Assembly (NCBI GenBank): GCA_963839515.1
Contig: CAWIVN010000023.1
Coordinates: 558,001-622,000 of the forward strand
Length of the DNA: 64,000 nt
Direction: 5' to 3'
From: Fredericiella sp963839515
GTDB lineage: Bacteria; Chloroflexota; Anaerolineae; Caldilineales; Caldilineaceae
The notes under the pieces are model-generated. The model did not search any database, was not told the origin of the DNA, and saw nothing but the letters and a program-made list of their open reading frames with translations. Both the position numbers and the translations under genes were made by a program. This document shows positions 10,322 to 18,670 of the stretch, one piece after another. Within the stretch, counting starts at the first letter, position 1. Each line of letters starts with the position of its first letter.

Positions 10322-10769
10322 CTGGCTTCCCCTGGCGGATCATGGCCTGGCAGTAGGCATAGAGCGCATCGTAGACAATCCATTCGGCCGCGTTGACGGC
10401 GTGGTCGTCGGCGTAGCCGAGATGGCGGAAGCCTTCAGCGATGGCCTGCAGCCCCGGCCCTTCGGGCTGCTGCCACAGGGCGTTGTCGGTGTCGGCGCCG
10501 TTGACGATCTTGCCCAACAGCACCAAGCGCTGGGTCGGAAGCCAGTCCGTACTTTGCGACGATCGCCTCGAACGAGCACTGCCAGGCCGTGATGCCCCAG
10601 TTCAACGCCGGGTACATCGTAGGGAATTGCATCCCACTGCGCCGCTTGCGGCAGCACCTGGTCGCCGGGCACAAACAGGAATTCGGCGTCGCCGTCGACG
10701 AATTTCCTGATCAGCCAAGGACAGGCAACCCGATCAACCTTGACCTTGTTCGCGCGTGATCCACTTCAT
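10302..10769 (-). pseudogene. chrB: ChrB-domain chromate resistance protein, frameshifted
   Basis: About 155 residues after frame repair. The start at 10769 reads MKWITREQ, and removing one G near 10744 continues with VKVDRVACPWLIRKFVDGD, then AEFLFVPGDQVLPQAAQWD and PYDVPGVELGHHG. Two more shifts lead to CSFEAIVAKYGL and KIVNGADTDNALWQQPEG, then a clean C-terminus ending KPDGAFKG. The VDRxACPWLIRxFxD and VELGHHG motifs are the hallmark of the ChrB C-terminal domain, linked to chromate sensing or resistance. The gene overlaps the MFS transporter by 20 bases, suggesting one operon. Length matches the stand-alone ChrB domain. The family call is confident; the resistance role here is untested. 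Confidence 0.78.
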
Positions 10770-10866
10770 GTTGCACTCCTGACCTCTACATCTCTTAATA
10801 ATTCCTGGGACCTGCACAGGTGAGTCGGCCACGCCTGCTCGCCGTCCGGTGTAGCCCGTGAGTATT

Positions 10867-10895
10867 TGCGCACCTTGCCTCACCGCTGGTGCGCA
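10867..10895. terminator. Hairpin, possible terminator after the phosphotransferase gene
   Basis: TGCGCACC at 10867-10874 pairs with GGTGCGCA at 10888-10895 (8 bp, 13-base loop). It lies 48 bases past the stop of the minus-strand phosphotransferase gene. There is no clear U tract, so it may only slow or stabilise transcripts. Confidence 0.35.
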
Positions 10896-10942
10896 GGAGG
10901 CGGCGCTGAGCGCATCATAACATGTAGGATGTCAGCGGAGAA

Positions 10943-11947
10943 TCAGGTCCAAGGATTACGGGCAGACTCGAGATAGGGTATATCATGCTCAATGTTATGT
11001 CGATAACGGCTGAGCAAGGCGCGGTGTTTTGGCGGCACCGCCTCCAGGTTGCTGCGCAACGCCACCTGATTGTACGCGAGGACGGCAACGTAAATGTTCA
11101 TCTCTACCAGCTTTAGGCAGGTTGGCAGCCGCTCCAGCCACCCCGCGCCAAGTACGTGTTCACGCCTGTAACCCACCCACATATTCTCTAACACAAACGC
11201 GGCAAAGACCGCATTGCTCTGCTCCGGAGGTCGCTCCCACAAGGTAAAATAGAGCGCTGTGGCGATGTCCATGATGAACCAGTGATACCCACAGCCATCA
11301 AAATCAATCACCCAAAGCATCCCGTTGTCGAGGCACAGATTGTTGGCCTGCAAATCCCCATGAATTACGTCGTAGGCGTCCGGATCGGTGGGCAAGGCAT
11401 GAAAGTACTCCTGTAGGGCATCGAATTTTTGAAGGACAAGTTCCTGATCCGCCGGGATTTCTTGCCGGTCGCGGGCTGCGCTTTCGTTCCAGTGCTCGAA
11501 ACGCCCATGCTGTTGGTGTGGCGTATACTGCCTGCTCAGTGCATGCAGTTGGCCCATGAGTTGCCCCCAGCATTGAAAGAATTCCGCGGTCCAGGTCGTG
11601 CGTTGCGGTCGTTCACCCGGCACACGCGTATGACAGACCGCCGACACCAAGGTGTCGTCCAAAGGCAGTTGCTCCACCAATATTCCGCGGCGCGAGGGAA
11701 CCGGGCGACTGACCGGCGCGCCGTGCTCCGCCAGGAAATTGACCCAATCCACCTGGCCATGCAGGGTTGAAAAACTGCGCACCGTGGGTAACGTGTATTT
11801 GACGACAAAGTCCTGACCTTGACGCGTGAACCCATAAACGCCGTCATCAGGATTGTCGGTCAGGCAGTCCAGTTGGGATGGTTCGATGCCGTAGCACTGT
11901 GCAATCTGGTTAATAATCAGAGTTTGCTCCGGCGTACTCATTGCCAT
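10943..11947 (-). CDS. Phosphotransferase enzyme family (APH-like) protein
   Basis: Intact 334-residue kinase of the APH/homoserine kinase II fold, cytoplasmic. The N lobe carries GVYGFTRQGQDFVVKYTLP (nucleotide-binding Lys), the catalytic loop is VIHGDLQANNLC and the metal-binding Asp lies in VIDFDGCGYHWF. The start is ATG 11947 or the ATG two codons later; neither has a strong ribosome site. It resembles proteins that phosphorylate aminoglycosides, amino alcohols or sugars, and the substrate cannot be predicted. It stands alone, with repeat copy A in its upstream region about 190 bases before the start. Its intactness contrasts with the frameshifted kinase at 7.9-8.8 kb. Confidence 0.85.
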   Translation of the reverse strand: MAMSTPEQTLIINQIAQCYGIEPSQLDCLTDNPDDGVYGFTRQGQDFVVKYTLPTVRSFSTLHGQVDWVNFLAEHGAPVSRPVPSRRGILVEQLPLDDTLVSAVCHTRVPGERPQRTTWTAEFFQCWGQLMGQLHALSRQYTPHQQHGRFEHWNESAARDRQEIPADQELVLQKFDALQEYFHALPTDPDAYDVIHGDLQANNLCLDNGMLWVIDFDGCGYHWFIMDIATALYFTLWERPPEQSNAVFAAFVLENMWVGYRREHVLGAGWLERLPTCLKLVEMNIYVAVLAYNQVALRSNLEAVPPKHRALLSRYRHNIEHDIPYLESARNPWT

Positions 11948-12067
11948 GTGAAACTCTAGTTTCCGCTAAACCAGAATGGTAGTTTCGCTCATTTTCGGGT
12001 CAAGATCGTGCACTTGCGATCTAACTAGGGTGCGAGTCTACTGTCCGACCGGTTCTCGTCGGTATCT

Positions 12068-12165
12068 ACTAACGCCGGCAACCTGACCTTACCTGTTGAG
12101 AGGCGCTCATGGTACGCCAATTCGTCCCCCGTTTCTGTCCAGTACCGGACACTTTGTACGATCTC
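12068..12165. repeat. Dispersed ~120-bp repeat, copy A
   Basis: One of four related segments (others near 16285, 19281 and 30748), all in the same orientation. Shared landmarks in order: GCCGGCAACCTGA, TGTTGAGAGGCGCTCAT, ACGCCAATTCG, CGTTTCTGTCC and the palindrome TGTCCAGTACCGGACA (12136-12151). It lies just past the 3' end of a Crp-family gene and upstream of the minus-strand phosphotransferase gene. No coding potential. Confidence 0.8.
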
Positions 12166-12197
12166 CGCCTTTCACCTCCAAAGGCATCGCCGTTCAC

Positions 12198-12896
12198 CTA
12201 GGCAATCTGCGCCAGGTACTCTGCCAACTTGGACTCCTTGACGATCAGAAAGCGCTCGGCACTCAGTTCGATCAGACCAAGATCCCGAAAATGCTGCAGA
12301 AATCCGCAGACGCGCTGCCGCGTGGTGCCCACCATCGCCGCCAGTTCCTCATGCGTGATCCGCTGCTCGATGCGAATGCTGCGCGGATCCTGTTTGCCCA
12401 GCCTGCGCGCCAGGTCGAGCAGGATGGCGCCCAGGCGCTGCTCGCTGTCCACCGTCACCAGCTGGGCAATCACCTCTTGCTGATCAGCCACCCGCAGCGC
12501 CAGATACTGCACAAAACCCTCAAGCAGCGAGTCGCGGCCCAGACGCACCAGAAACTGCGTACACGGCATGGCGGTAACCACTGTCTTCGCCATGGCGGTC
12601 GCCGTTTCCTGCCGCTTCCCCAGCCCCGACAGGCACAGCTCGCCAAAGATGTCGCCGGCGACCAGGATGGCGAGCAGACATTCCCGCCCTGCCGGCGAAA
12701 CCGTCGAGAGCTTGATCTGTCCCCGCCTGAGGAAGAACACCGTCTCGCCGTGGTCGCCGCAAACGTACACATTGTCGCCTCTCGCCAGCGCGACGGTCCG
12801 GCCATGTACGGCCTCTTGCCGCAAGGTCTCCCGCAGTTTCTGCTGAAAGCGATCGATTTCGGGGGTTTGCCGTATCATGTTGCGCCACACTCCCAC
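12198..12896 (-). CDS. Crp/Fnr family transcriptional regulator, copy 1
   Basis: 232-residue regulator. Residues about 25-130 form a cyclic-nucleotide-binding-like beta roll (GETVFFLRRGQIKLSTVSPAGRE, AILVAGDIFGELCLSG), and residues 150-225 an Fnr-type winged helix with THEELAAMVGTTRQRVCGFL as the HTH. The few cysteines are not in an Fnr iron-sulfur pattern, and the cAMP-binding Arg-Ser pair is not evident, so the ligand is unknown. The start is GTG 12896; ATG 12878 (MIRQTPEIDR) is a good alternative. A near-identical paralogue lies at 30900-31598 with the same flanks, and a remnant at about 19890-20135. It sits 74 bases downstream of the SnoaL-like gene with a hairpin between them. Confidence 0.92.
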   Translation of the reverse strand: MGVWRNMIRQTPEIDRFQQKLRETLRQEAVHGRTVALARGDNVYVCGDHGETVFFLRRGQIKLSTVSPAGRECLLAILVAGDIFGELCLSGLGKRQETATAMAKTVVTAMPCTQFLVRLGRDSLLEGFVQYLALRVADQQEVIAQLVTVDSEQRLGAILLDLARRLGKQDPRSIRIEQRITHEELAAMVGTTRQRVCGFLQHFRDLGLIELSAERFLIVKESKLAEYLAQIA

Positions 12897-12928
12897 ACCA
12901 ACGATCCTGGTAAATCGTCAGCAGCAAC

Positions 12929-12948
12929 AGGCCGCATCTTAGCGGCCT
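12929..12948. terminator. Small hairpin between SnoaL-like and Crp genes
   Basis: AGGCCGC (12929-12935) pairs with GCGGCCT (12942-12948) over a 6-base loop, 22 bases after the stop of the SnoaL-like gene. It has no U tract on the minus strand, so termination is uncertain. It lies at the edge of the segment shared with the second Crp locus. Confidence 0.4.
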
Positions 12949-12970
12949 TCTTGTTCGCTGCATGCGAGAG

Positions 12971-13474
12971 CTACCCCGGCTGAACTCGTGCGCCGATCTG
13001 CGCCATCAGGCCTAAGAAGTCAATGTGGTTCACGTCGCGGATGATCTTGCCGTCGCGGAGATAGAAGCTGCTGGTGCCGGGCGTCGCCGTCGTCTTTCCG
13101 CTCGCTGGTATGGTTCCGATCCCCGTTTGCCACTCTCCCTGGTGGGTGCCGTGCGCCGTCCAGCGCACAACGACCGTCTCGCCCTCGGCCACGATGTCCT
13201 CAATCGTGAAGTGCATGTCAGGGAAGATCCGATGCCACATGGCATGGCCTTCCTTGTTGGCTGTGACACTCGGCGCCCCAGCGCCATATCCCTCCTGGTA
13301 CACATAGTCCGGGTGCAGTAGTTCATCAGCTACCTCCAGCTTCCCGGCGTTCCAGAACTCGTCATACCAGCGGCGGACGATCACCTTGTTGACTTCGTTG
13401 GACATATTGCCTGCTGCTGTAAATGGCGCCTGCGAGCGCTTGCGATTGGTCGTCGTCGTGCTTGTCGTAGTCAT
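12971..13474 (-). CDS. SnoaL-like ester cyclase/NTF2-fold protein
   Basis: 167-residue protein of the SnoaL-like polyketide cyclase family (NTF2 fold). The core reads RRWYDEFWNAGKLEVADELLHPDYVYQ, then MWHRIFPDMHFTIEDIVAEG and VVVRWTAHGTHQG, ending with KIIRDVNHIDFLGLMAQIG. Members range from cyclases to proteins of unknown role. The ATG at 13474 has an excellent AGGAGGT site five bases before it; about 23 Thr/Ser-rich residues precede the core and look like a disordered extension. It is divergent from the large XRE-NB-ARC-TPR regulator, 138 bases away, which makes it a candidate target of that regulator. A second SnoaL-like gene lies at 18.2 kb. Confidence 0.88.
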   Translation of the reverse strand: MTTTSTTTTNRKRSQAPFTAAGNMSNEVNKVIVRRWYDEFWNAGKLEVADELLHPDYVYQEGYGAGAPSVTANKEGHAMWHRIFPDMHFTIEDIVAEGETVVVRWTAHGTHQGEWQTGIGTIPASGKTTATPGTSSFYLRDGKIIRDVNHIDFLGLMAQIGARVQPG

Positions 13475-13612
13475 GTCGTACCTCCTGAGGTATAATCCAG
13501 CTCTTACCCGGTTTCTTAGCATGCGGTCTGTCGTTGCACGGGGCGGAAATAGTACATCACATTCTCTGCGTGCTGTGGTCATGGTTTCATAGACAGAAAG
13601 CGGGACAAAATA

Positions 13613-16267
13613 ATGGACCACCAGCCCCAACCGAGCGGCAGTGACGACACCGTGTTTTTCGGCCAGTGGCTGCGACAGCGCCGGCGCAGCCACGATCTCA
13701 CCCAGGATGCGCTCGCGCAATGCGTGGGCTGCGTGGTCGATACCGTGCGCAAGCTTGAGGCGGGCCTGCGCCGCCCGTCGAGCGCGATGGCCGAGCGCCT
13801 GGCACAGTGCCTGTCGATTCCGCTGGAGCACCACGCTGCTTTCCTTACCGCAGCGCGCGCCGGCAACGCTCCCCGCGACCTCTCTGCCTCCCGCAGCCTT
13901 CCGCCGCCGAGCACCATTGTGATAAGCGCGGCGCCGGCATCGGTTTCCATCGCTCTCCGCAAGGGTTATCTGCCGGCGCCTATCACCTCGTTCATCGGGC
14001 GCGAGTGGGAGGTCGCGACAGTCGCTACCCGCCTGCGCGCACCCGAAGTGCGCCTGGTCACACTCACGGGTGCGGGTGGCATCGGCAAGACCCGGCTGGC
14101 GATCCAGATCGCCGGTGCGCTCCACGACGCTTTTCCCCAGGGAATCTGGTTCGTGAACCTCGCGCCAATCAACGATCCAGACCTTGTCATCCCAACGATT
14201 GCGCAGGCGTTCGGGGTGCGCGCACAGCACGGCCCCCCTACTGTCGACACCCTGCGTGCTGCGCTGCGTGAGCAGCAACTCCTCCTAGTGCTCGACAATT
14301 TCGAGCAGGTGGTCGCGTCGGCTCCCGCGGTGGCGGCGCTGCTCGTTAATGTGCCGGGATTAAAGGCATTGGTCACGAGCCGGGAGGCACTGCGCCTCTC
14401 CGGCGAGCACGTCGTAATCGTCGCCCCCCTGGCGGTGCCCGAGCCCGTAGGGCTCCCGGTGGCCACGCAACTGATGCAGTACGCAGCGGTGCGCTTATTC
14501 GTCGAGCGGGCACAGGCCGTGGCGGAACACTTCTGCCTGACCGATGCGAATGCCTCGGCGGTTACGCGAATCTGCGCCCGCCTGGACGGGCTACCGCTGG
14601 CGATCGAGCTGGCGGCGGCGCGGGTGTCCTTCTTCCCGCCTGCGTCGCTGTTGGCGCGCCTCGACCAGCGGCTGCCGCTGCTGACGCGAGGCCCCCGCGA
14701 CCTGCCGGCACGCCAGCAGACCTTGCACAACACCATCGACTGGAGTTACCAGCTCCTGAGCGCCGGCGAACAGGCGGTGTTTCGTCGCCTCGCCGTGTTT
14801 GTGGGCGGCTGCACGATCGCGGCGGCCGAGGCGGTGTGCGGCGGGAAGGAGAACGATGTCAGGGACGTCCTGGAAGTGATCGCGTCGCTCGTCGACAAGA
14901 GCCTGCTCCGCCAGACTGAGCAGGAGTCTGGTGAGCCACGTCTCGTCATGCTGGAAACTATCCGGGAGTACGCGCTGACGCAGCTGGATGCGGCTGGTGA
15001 GATGGCACGCCTGCAGGCGCGCCATGCCGCCTTCTGCCTGGAACTCGCCGAGATCGCCGCGCCGCAGCTTCGGGGCAAAGCGCAGCCCGTCTGGCTGGCG
15101 CGGCTGGTGGCCGAGCGTGGCAACCTGCGCCAGGCCCTCAGCTGGACCCTCGGCGGCGGCGACGTTACGACCGGCGTGCGCCTGATGATGGCGAGCGCCG
15201 ACTTCTGGCTGCTTCAGGGCCAGCTGCGCGACGGACTGACATGGCTGGAGCTGGCACTCGGCGCTGCGAGTGAGACGATTCCCTCAACCCGCGCACGCTT
15301 GCTCCAGCAATCGGTCGACTTTGTCTTCTACACTGGTGACTATACCCGAGCGTCAGCGCTTGAGGAAGAAGCGCTTGCACTGTATCGCGCGCTGGACGAT
15401 AGGGCTGGCGTGGCGCAGAGCCTGAAGGGACTGGCGGAACTCGCGTGGCTGCTAGGCGATCTGGCGCGTTCCGCCACGCTGGCGGTGGAAAGTCTAGCAC
15501 TTTTTCGCGCGCTCGGTGACGATGCCCATATCGCACAGTTGCTCCATCGCCTCGGGGATGTCATGCGGGAACAGGGTGAATATGCGCGTGCCCATGAGCT
15601 GTTCACGGAGAGCCTTGCGTTGTTCCGCGAGCTGGGGGATCAAAATGAGTTCGCCTCCGCGCTAAACGGGCAGGGCGATACGCTCTTTGACCAAGGGGAC
15701 CTGGTGGCCGCAAAACAGGCCCACCAAGAGGTGATCGAGCTGACCCGTGCCACCGGATGGGGGACTATCACCGCGTTTGCACTCAGTAATCTGGGATCCA
15801 TTGTCTACATGCAGGGCGATACCGCGCGTGGGCGAGCGCTATTGGAAGAGAGCATGGCTTGGTTTCGAGATGAAGGCGTGAACTTCGGATTTGCCCCCCG
15901 GCTGCAGCGGCTGGCTGCAATCGTCCACGCGCAAGGTGACACGCCCGCGGCGAAAGCGATTCTGCGCGAGGCGCTGCAGTGGCAGTGGCAACTCGGCAAC
16001 CCGCGCTGGATCGCCGAGAGCTTTGAGATCTGGGCGCACATTGTAGGGCCGGATGAAGACGCAGCTCTCGCCGCACGCCTATTCGGGGCCGCCGCCGCTC
16101 TGCGAATAACCGCAGGTATGCCGCTTCCGCCGGTTTTCCGCACAGACTATGATCACCTCATGGCCATGGTCCGTACGCAGCTTGGCGCGGCAGCCTTCGC
16201 GGCAGCATGGGCAGAAGGTAACACGCTGTCACGTGCAGCGATGGAGCCACTGGCACGTGATCTCTAG
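13613..16267 (+). CDS. XRE-NB-ARC-TPR transcriptional regulator, copy 1
   Basis: 884-residue STAND-type regulator. Residues 15-85 form an XRE helix-turn-helix (WLRQRRRSHDLTQDALAQCVG, then DTVRKLEAGLRRPS). A linker leads to an NB-ARC ATPase from about residue 125: Walker A LTGAGGIGKTRLA, Walker B LLLVLDNFEQV, then LVTSREALRLSGE and the GLPLAIELAAAR motif. The C-terminal half, from about residue 480, is helical TPR repeats (QSLKGLAELAWLLGDLARS, LHRLGDVMREQGEYARAHE). In this class the TPRs sense a ligand or partner, ATP state sets oligomerisation and the HTH binds DNA. It is divergent from the SnoaL-like gene. A paralogue of almost equal length begins at 32412. Targets unknown. Confidence 0.93.
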   Translation: MDHQPQPSGSDDTVFFGQWLRQRRRSHDLTQDALAQCVGCVVDTVRKLEAGLRRPSSAMAERLAQCLSIPLEHHAAFLTAARAGNAPRDLSASRSLPPPSTIVISAAPASVSIALRKGYLPAPITSFIGREWEVATVATRLRAPEVRLVTLTGAGGIGKTRLAIQIAGALHDAFPQGIWFVNLAPINDPDLVIPTIAQAFGVRAQHGPPTVDTLRAALREQQLLLVLDNFEQVVASAPAVAALLVNVPGLKALVTSREALRLSGEHVVIVAPLAVPEPVGLPVATQLMQYAAVRLFVERAQAVAEHFCLTDANASAVTRICARLDGLPLAIELAAARVSFFPPASLLARLDQRLPLLTRGPRDLPARQQTLHNTIDWSYQLLSAGEQAVFRRLAVFVGGCTIAAAEAVCGGKENDVRDVLEVIASLVDKSLLRQTEQESGEPRLVMLETIREYALTQLDAAGEMARLQARHAAFCLELAEIAAPQLRGKAQPVWLARLVAERGNLRQALSWTLGGGDVTTGVRLMMASADFWLLQGQLRDGLTWLELALGAASETIPSTRARLLQQSVDFVFYTGDYTRASALEEEALALYRALDDRAGVAQSLKGLAELAWLLGDLARSATLAVESLALFRALGDDAHIAQLLHRLGDVMREQGEYARAHELFTESLALFRELGDQNEFASALNGQGDTLFDQGDLVAAKQAHQEVIELTRATGWGTITAFALSNLGSIVYMQGDTARGRALLEESMAWFRDEGVNFGFAPRLQRLAAIVHAQGDTPAAKAILREALQWQWQLGNPRWIAESFEIWAHIVGPDEDAALAARLFGAAAALRITAGMPLPPVFRTDYDHLMAMVRTQLGAAAFAAAWAEGNTLSRAAMEPLARDL

Positions 16268-16284
16268 CCTGGGTCTCAAGCCAC

Positions 16285-16400
16285 TGCCAGCCGCCTGCAA
16301 ATCAATGCCAACAACCTGAGCTTGCCTGTTGACAGGCGCTCATAGTATGCCAGTTCGCGCCGCGTTTCTGTCCAATACTGGACGCTGTGCAGGATCTTCG
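16285..16400. repeat. Dispersed ~120-bp repeat, copy B
   Basis: Second copy of the dispersed repeat: GCAAATCAATGCCAACAACC, TGAGCTTGCCTGTTGACAGG, CGCTCATAGTATGCCAGTTC and the palindrome TGTCCAATACTGGACG (16369-16384). It fills the gap between two convergent genes, 18 bases after the NB-ARC regulator stop, so it cannot act as an ordinary promoter for either. No Crp gene is attached to this copy. Confidence 0.8.
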
Positions 16401-16451
16401 TCCTTGGAATTCACAAGCACGGCAACTGCAGTGAGTCTACCGGCAGCTTGC

Positions 16452-17633
16452 TTATTTACGCTTCCACTCTGCCACACCGCCTGTCGCCGGCTCGACGTCG
16501 TCGCGTCCTAACCATTGCAGCGCCAGCGCGTCTTCGCGTAGGTAGTCGTCCAGAAAGGCCAGCGCCACCGAGCGCAACGTGCGCGCAACCTCGTCACATT
16601 TCTGCTGCTGCGCTGCGTCTGTGCGGCATTTCTGGCTGTCGGTGTTCAGGTCGAACAGCTCGTGAAACGTAGCGGCGTCATGAAAATAGATCAGGTACTT
16701 GTCACCCGGAGCCATACGCTCGAAAGCAATGCGGCGTCCATAGGGCGCATCCCCAAAGCAGCTGCCTGGTTCGTCAAGCCCGTTACACGTGCTGTCGCCG
16801 TCGCCGGTGCCAAACAGCACCGGCCGCGTAATAGGCTGCCACGAGTGGATGGGTTGTCGATGCCCCGTATCGAAGAAACCTTCGCTGCCGGACTGCTGCG
16901 GCGAGAAGGCGAGAAATGCCACGGGCCGGTGGTCGGGGTCAGACAAGTCGACGGGCGTCCCGGTAAAATTGCGCAGCGCACCAGCCACTGTCAGCGCGCC
17001 ACTCGACCCCGACGAGTGGCCGCCCACGGCAATATGATCCAGGTCGATCAGACCCTGCAGATCGCCGCGCGCGTTCTTGCGCTCCAGCTCGTCCAGCACC
17101 GCGCGGATGTCATGCGGGCGGTCCCAATTCAGGTATTTGAAGTGTTGGCATGTCGTTACATCGGCGAGATTCCACTGCGGGTCAGGCTCTGTGGCGGCGA
17201 TCGCCTGGCACAGCGCCCACCGCGTACCCGTAAGTGTATCCGTACGTGCCAGGTGCGCCATGCTAATGGTCAAATAGCCTGCCTCGGCGGTTGTCTCGCT
17301 CCACTCGACCGAGCTCCTTTCCGGGCTGGTGTGCCCCCCAGCGCCGCCGTGCGACCAGATCACGACCGGCATGGGGAGGGGCGCCGAAATCGGGATGCGG
17401 ATCGCAATCGGAACGCTGCGCTGTAAGCCGGCGATGTCGGTGTAGGTGATGGTTGCCGTAATCGTCGGCGAGACCTCATAGCGGGCGCTTGGGAAATACA
17501 GGCAGCCCGGCTCCAGCAGCGCCGGATCGCACACCGGCGCTTGCGCGCTGGTCGCAATCGCCCATCCCCCCAACACCATCAGGGTCACAGACAGCAGCAC
17601 GAGGGTAGATAATCTCTTCAGCGTGCGTTCCAT
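16452..17633 (-). CDS. Secreted alpha/beta hydrolase, chlorophyllase/PET-hydrolase-like
   Basis: 393-residue exported esterase-like enzyme. A Sec signal peptide (MERTLKRLSTLVLLSVTLM through SAQA) precedes the mature protein. The alpha/beta hydrolase core has the oxyanion region VVIWSHGGAGG, nucleophile elbow GGHSSGSSGA and a candidate catalytic His in DAATFHELFD near residue 315. Several cysteines (CDPALLEPGC, CNGLDEPGSC, QKCRTDAAQQQKC) could form disulfides outside the cytoplasm. The ATG at 17633 follows GAGGAG at 7 bases. The closest families by motif are chlorophyllase or dienelactone-type hydrolases; the substrate is unknown. It converges with the NB-ARC regulator across repeat copy B. 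Confidence 0.88.
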   Translation of the reverse strand: MERTLKRLSTLVLLSVTLMVLGGWAIATSAQAPVCDPALLEPGCLYFPSARYEVSPTITATITYTDIAGLQRSVPIAIRIPISAPLPMPVVIWSHGGAGGHTSPERSSVEWSETTAEAGYLTISMAHLARTDTLTGTRWALCQAIAATEPDPQWNLADVTTCQHFKYLNWDRPHDIRAVLDELERKNARGDLQGLIDLDHIAVGGHSSGSSGALTVAGALRNFTGTPVDLSDPDHRPVAFLAFSPQQSGSEGFFDTGHRQPIHSWQPITRPVLFGTGDGDSTCNGLDEPGSCFGDAPYGRRIAFERMAPGDKYLIYFHDAATFHELFDLNTDSQKCRTDAAQQQKCDEVARTLRSVALAFLDDYLREDALALQWLGRDDVEPATGGVAEWKRK

Positions 17634-17693
17634 TTACGGTCTCCTCACTTTTTTGCCAAAGAACTTGCCTCCTGGGGCCCAGCCCGGTTGGAC

Positions 17694-17924
17694 TCAAATC
17701 CTTTTCCAGCCGGTCCGGCTTGCCCTGAGATCAGGTGCGGCGAGAGGCGAATTCATGCGCTTATAGCCTGTGCGCTGCCGGCGACTTAGCGCCAGTGTTG
17801 GGTTGACACGTGTCTTGGCATTCTCCACCAGAAACGCCGCCAACCCTGTGTAGAAAATCTTCGCAGCTGCGAGGCTCCCGCCCACGAGGCGGGACAACTC
17901 ACTTTGGAATTTGCTTGTAATCAT
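17694..17924 (-). CDS. Hypothetical small basic protein
   Basis: 76 codons from ATG 17924, preceded very closely by AAGGA. The N-terminal third (SRLVGGSLAAAKIFYTGLAAFL) is a weak amphipathic or membrane-like helix; the rest is Arg/Lys-rich and low in order. No family recognised. It sits upstream of the secreted hydrolase gene on the same strand, with a 33-base imperfect palindrome upstream. It could be spurious. Confidence 0.3.
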   Translation of the reverse strand: MITSKFQSELSRLVGGSLAAAKIFYTGLAAFLVENAKTRVNPTLALSRRQRTGYKRMNSPLAAPDLRASRTGWKRI

Positions 17925-18017
17925 CTTCCTTTTAAACCTTTACCTTTCTAGCCAAGCACTAGCGCCTTGAATACAGTTGCCTGCAATCGATTCTAATCGC
18001 CCGCCGTGATCAAATCG

Positions 18018-18050
18018 CGACCACGTCACGGCCCGATCGTGACCAGGTCG
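18018..18050. promoter_or_regulatory. Imperfect palindrome, possible operator
   Basis: CGACCACGTCACG (18018-18030) is nearly inverted as CGTGACCAGGTCG (18038-18050) around a 7-base centre; 11 of 13 positions match. It lies in the 279-base gap 17925-18203, which otherwise holds nothing recognisable, upstream of the small basic protein gene on the minus strand and just past the SnoaL-like gene. It is consistent with a dimeric regulator site; no regulator is assigned. Confidence 0.35.
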
Positions 18051-18203
18051 TGACGAAGGTGCGCTAGATTGTATTCTCTGCTTGGGTGCCAAACACCGTG
18101 ATCGGCTGTGCGCCGCAGCACGCGAGGGTGGGGGCGAGGTAATCGCCGCTCTATGTCAAGCGACCGGCGCTGTAATGATTTTGTGCAGCTTGGTGCGCTC
18201 GAC

Positions 18204-18614
18204 TCAGGACATTGCGCCCAGTTGTCGCATCATCCCCATGTCGTCGCCGTGGCCCCAGTGTTCGACGATCTTGCCGTCGACCACCCGCAGAATGTGGATG
18301 TTCGAGACCTCGATCGAGTTGCCGGTGGCGGGGGTGCCCAGGAAATCACCCAAATGTGTGCCGCGCAAGGTGTAGCGGCCAACCACGCGGTCGTCTTCGG
18401 CGAAGAGATCCTCTTCGTGCCAGGCGCAGTCGGGAAACGCCGTCCGCAGAATCTTGCGATTCATATTCCAGCCCTCGCGTCCCGGCGGCAGTCCCGGCAA
18501 GCTGTAGTGATCGACCACGTCGGGCACCAGCACCTCCAGAAATGCCGCTTCGTCGTCGCCATTGATGGCATCAACCAGCCGGCGAGCGATTGCTTTACTT
18601 GCTTCCGTTGACAT
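18204..18614 (-). CDS. SnoaL-like ester cyclase family protein
   Basis: 136-residue NTF2-fold protein of the SnoaL-like cyclase family. Motifs: IARRLVDAINGDDEAAFLEVL, NRKILRTAFPDCAWHEEDLF, VVGRYTLRGTHLGDFLG and HILRVVDGKIVEHWGHGDD, with the order and length typical of the family. The ATG at 18614 follows AAGGAG at 7 bases. It is 56 bases downstream of the damaged alpha/beta hydrolase on the same strand, probably one transcript. Its role is unknown; family members include polyketide cyclases and stress-related proteins. It is only distantly similar to the SnoaL-like protein at 13 kb. Confidence 0.88.
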   Translation of the reverse strand: MSTEASKAIARRLVDAINGDDEAAFLEVLVPDVVDHYSLPGLPPGREGWNMNRKILRTAFPDCAWHEEDLFAEDDRVVGRYTLRGTHLGDFLGTPATGNSIEVSNIHILRVVDGKIVEHWGHGDDMGMMRQLGAMS

Positions 18615-18670
18615 AGTTCTTCTCCTTGGGTTTTCTCCTCAATTGCGCTTGCGTTGATTCACTCTCTCAT

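Noticed and set aside
11027..11056. A second sigma-54-like site (GGCGGCACC...GGTTGCTG)
   Set aside because: Spacing between the GG and GC elements is wrong and it lies inside a coding gene.
12971..14278. A 435-codon frame extending the SnoaL-like gene far upstream on the minus strand
   Set aside because: The extension is antisense to the NB-ARC regulator and shows no family features; a strong AGGAGGT site fixes the start at 13474.
16327..16352. TTGACA followed by TAGTAT in repeat copy B as a sigma-70 promoter
   Set aside because: The two hexamers are only 8 bases apart instead of about 17, and the copy sits between convergent gene ends.
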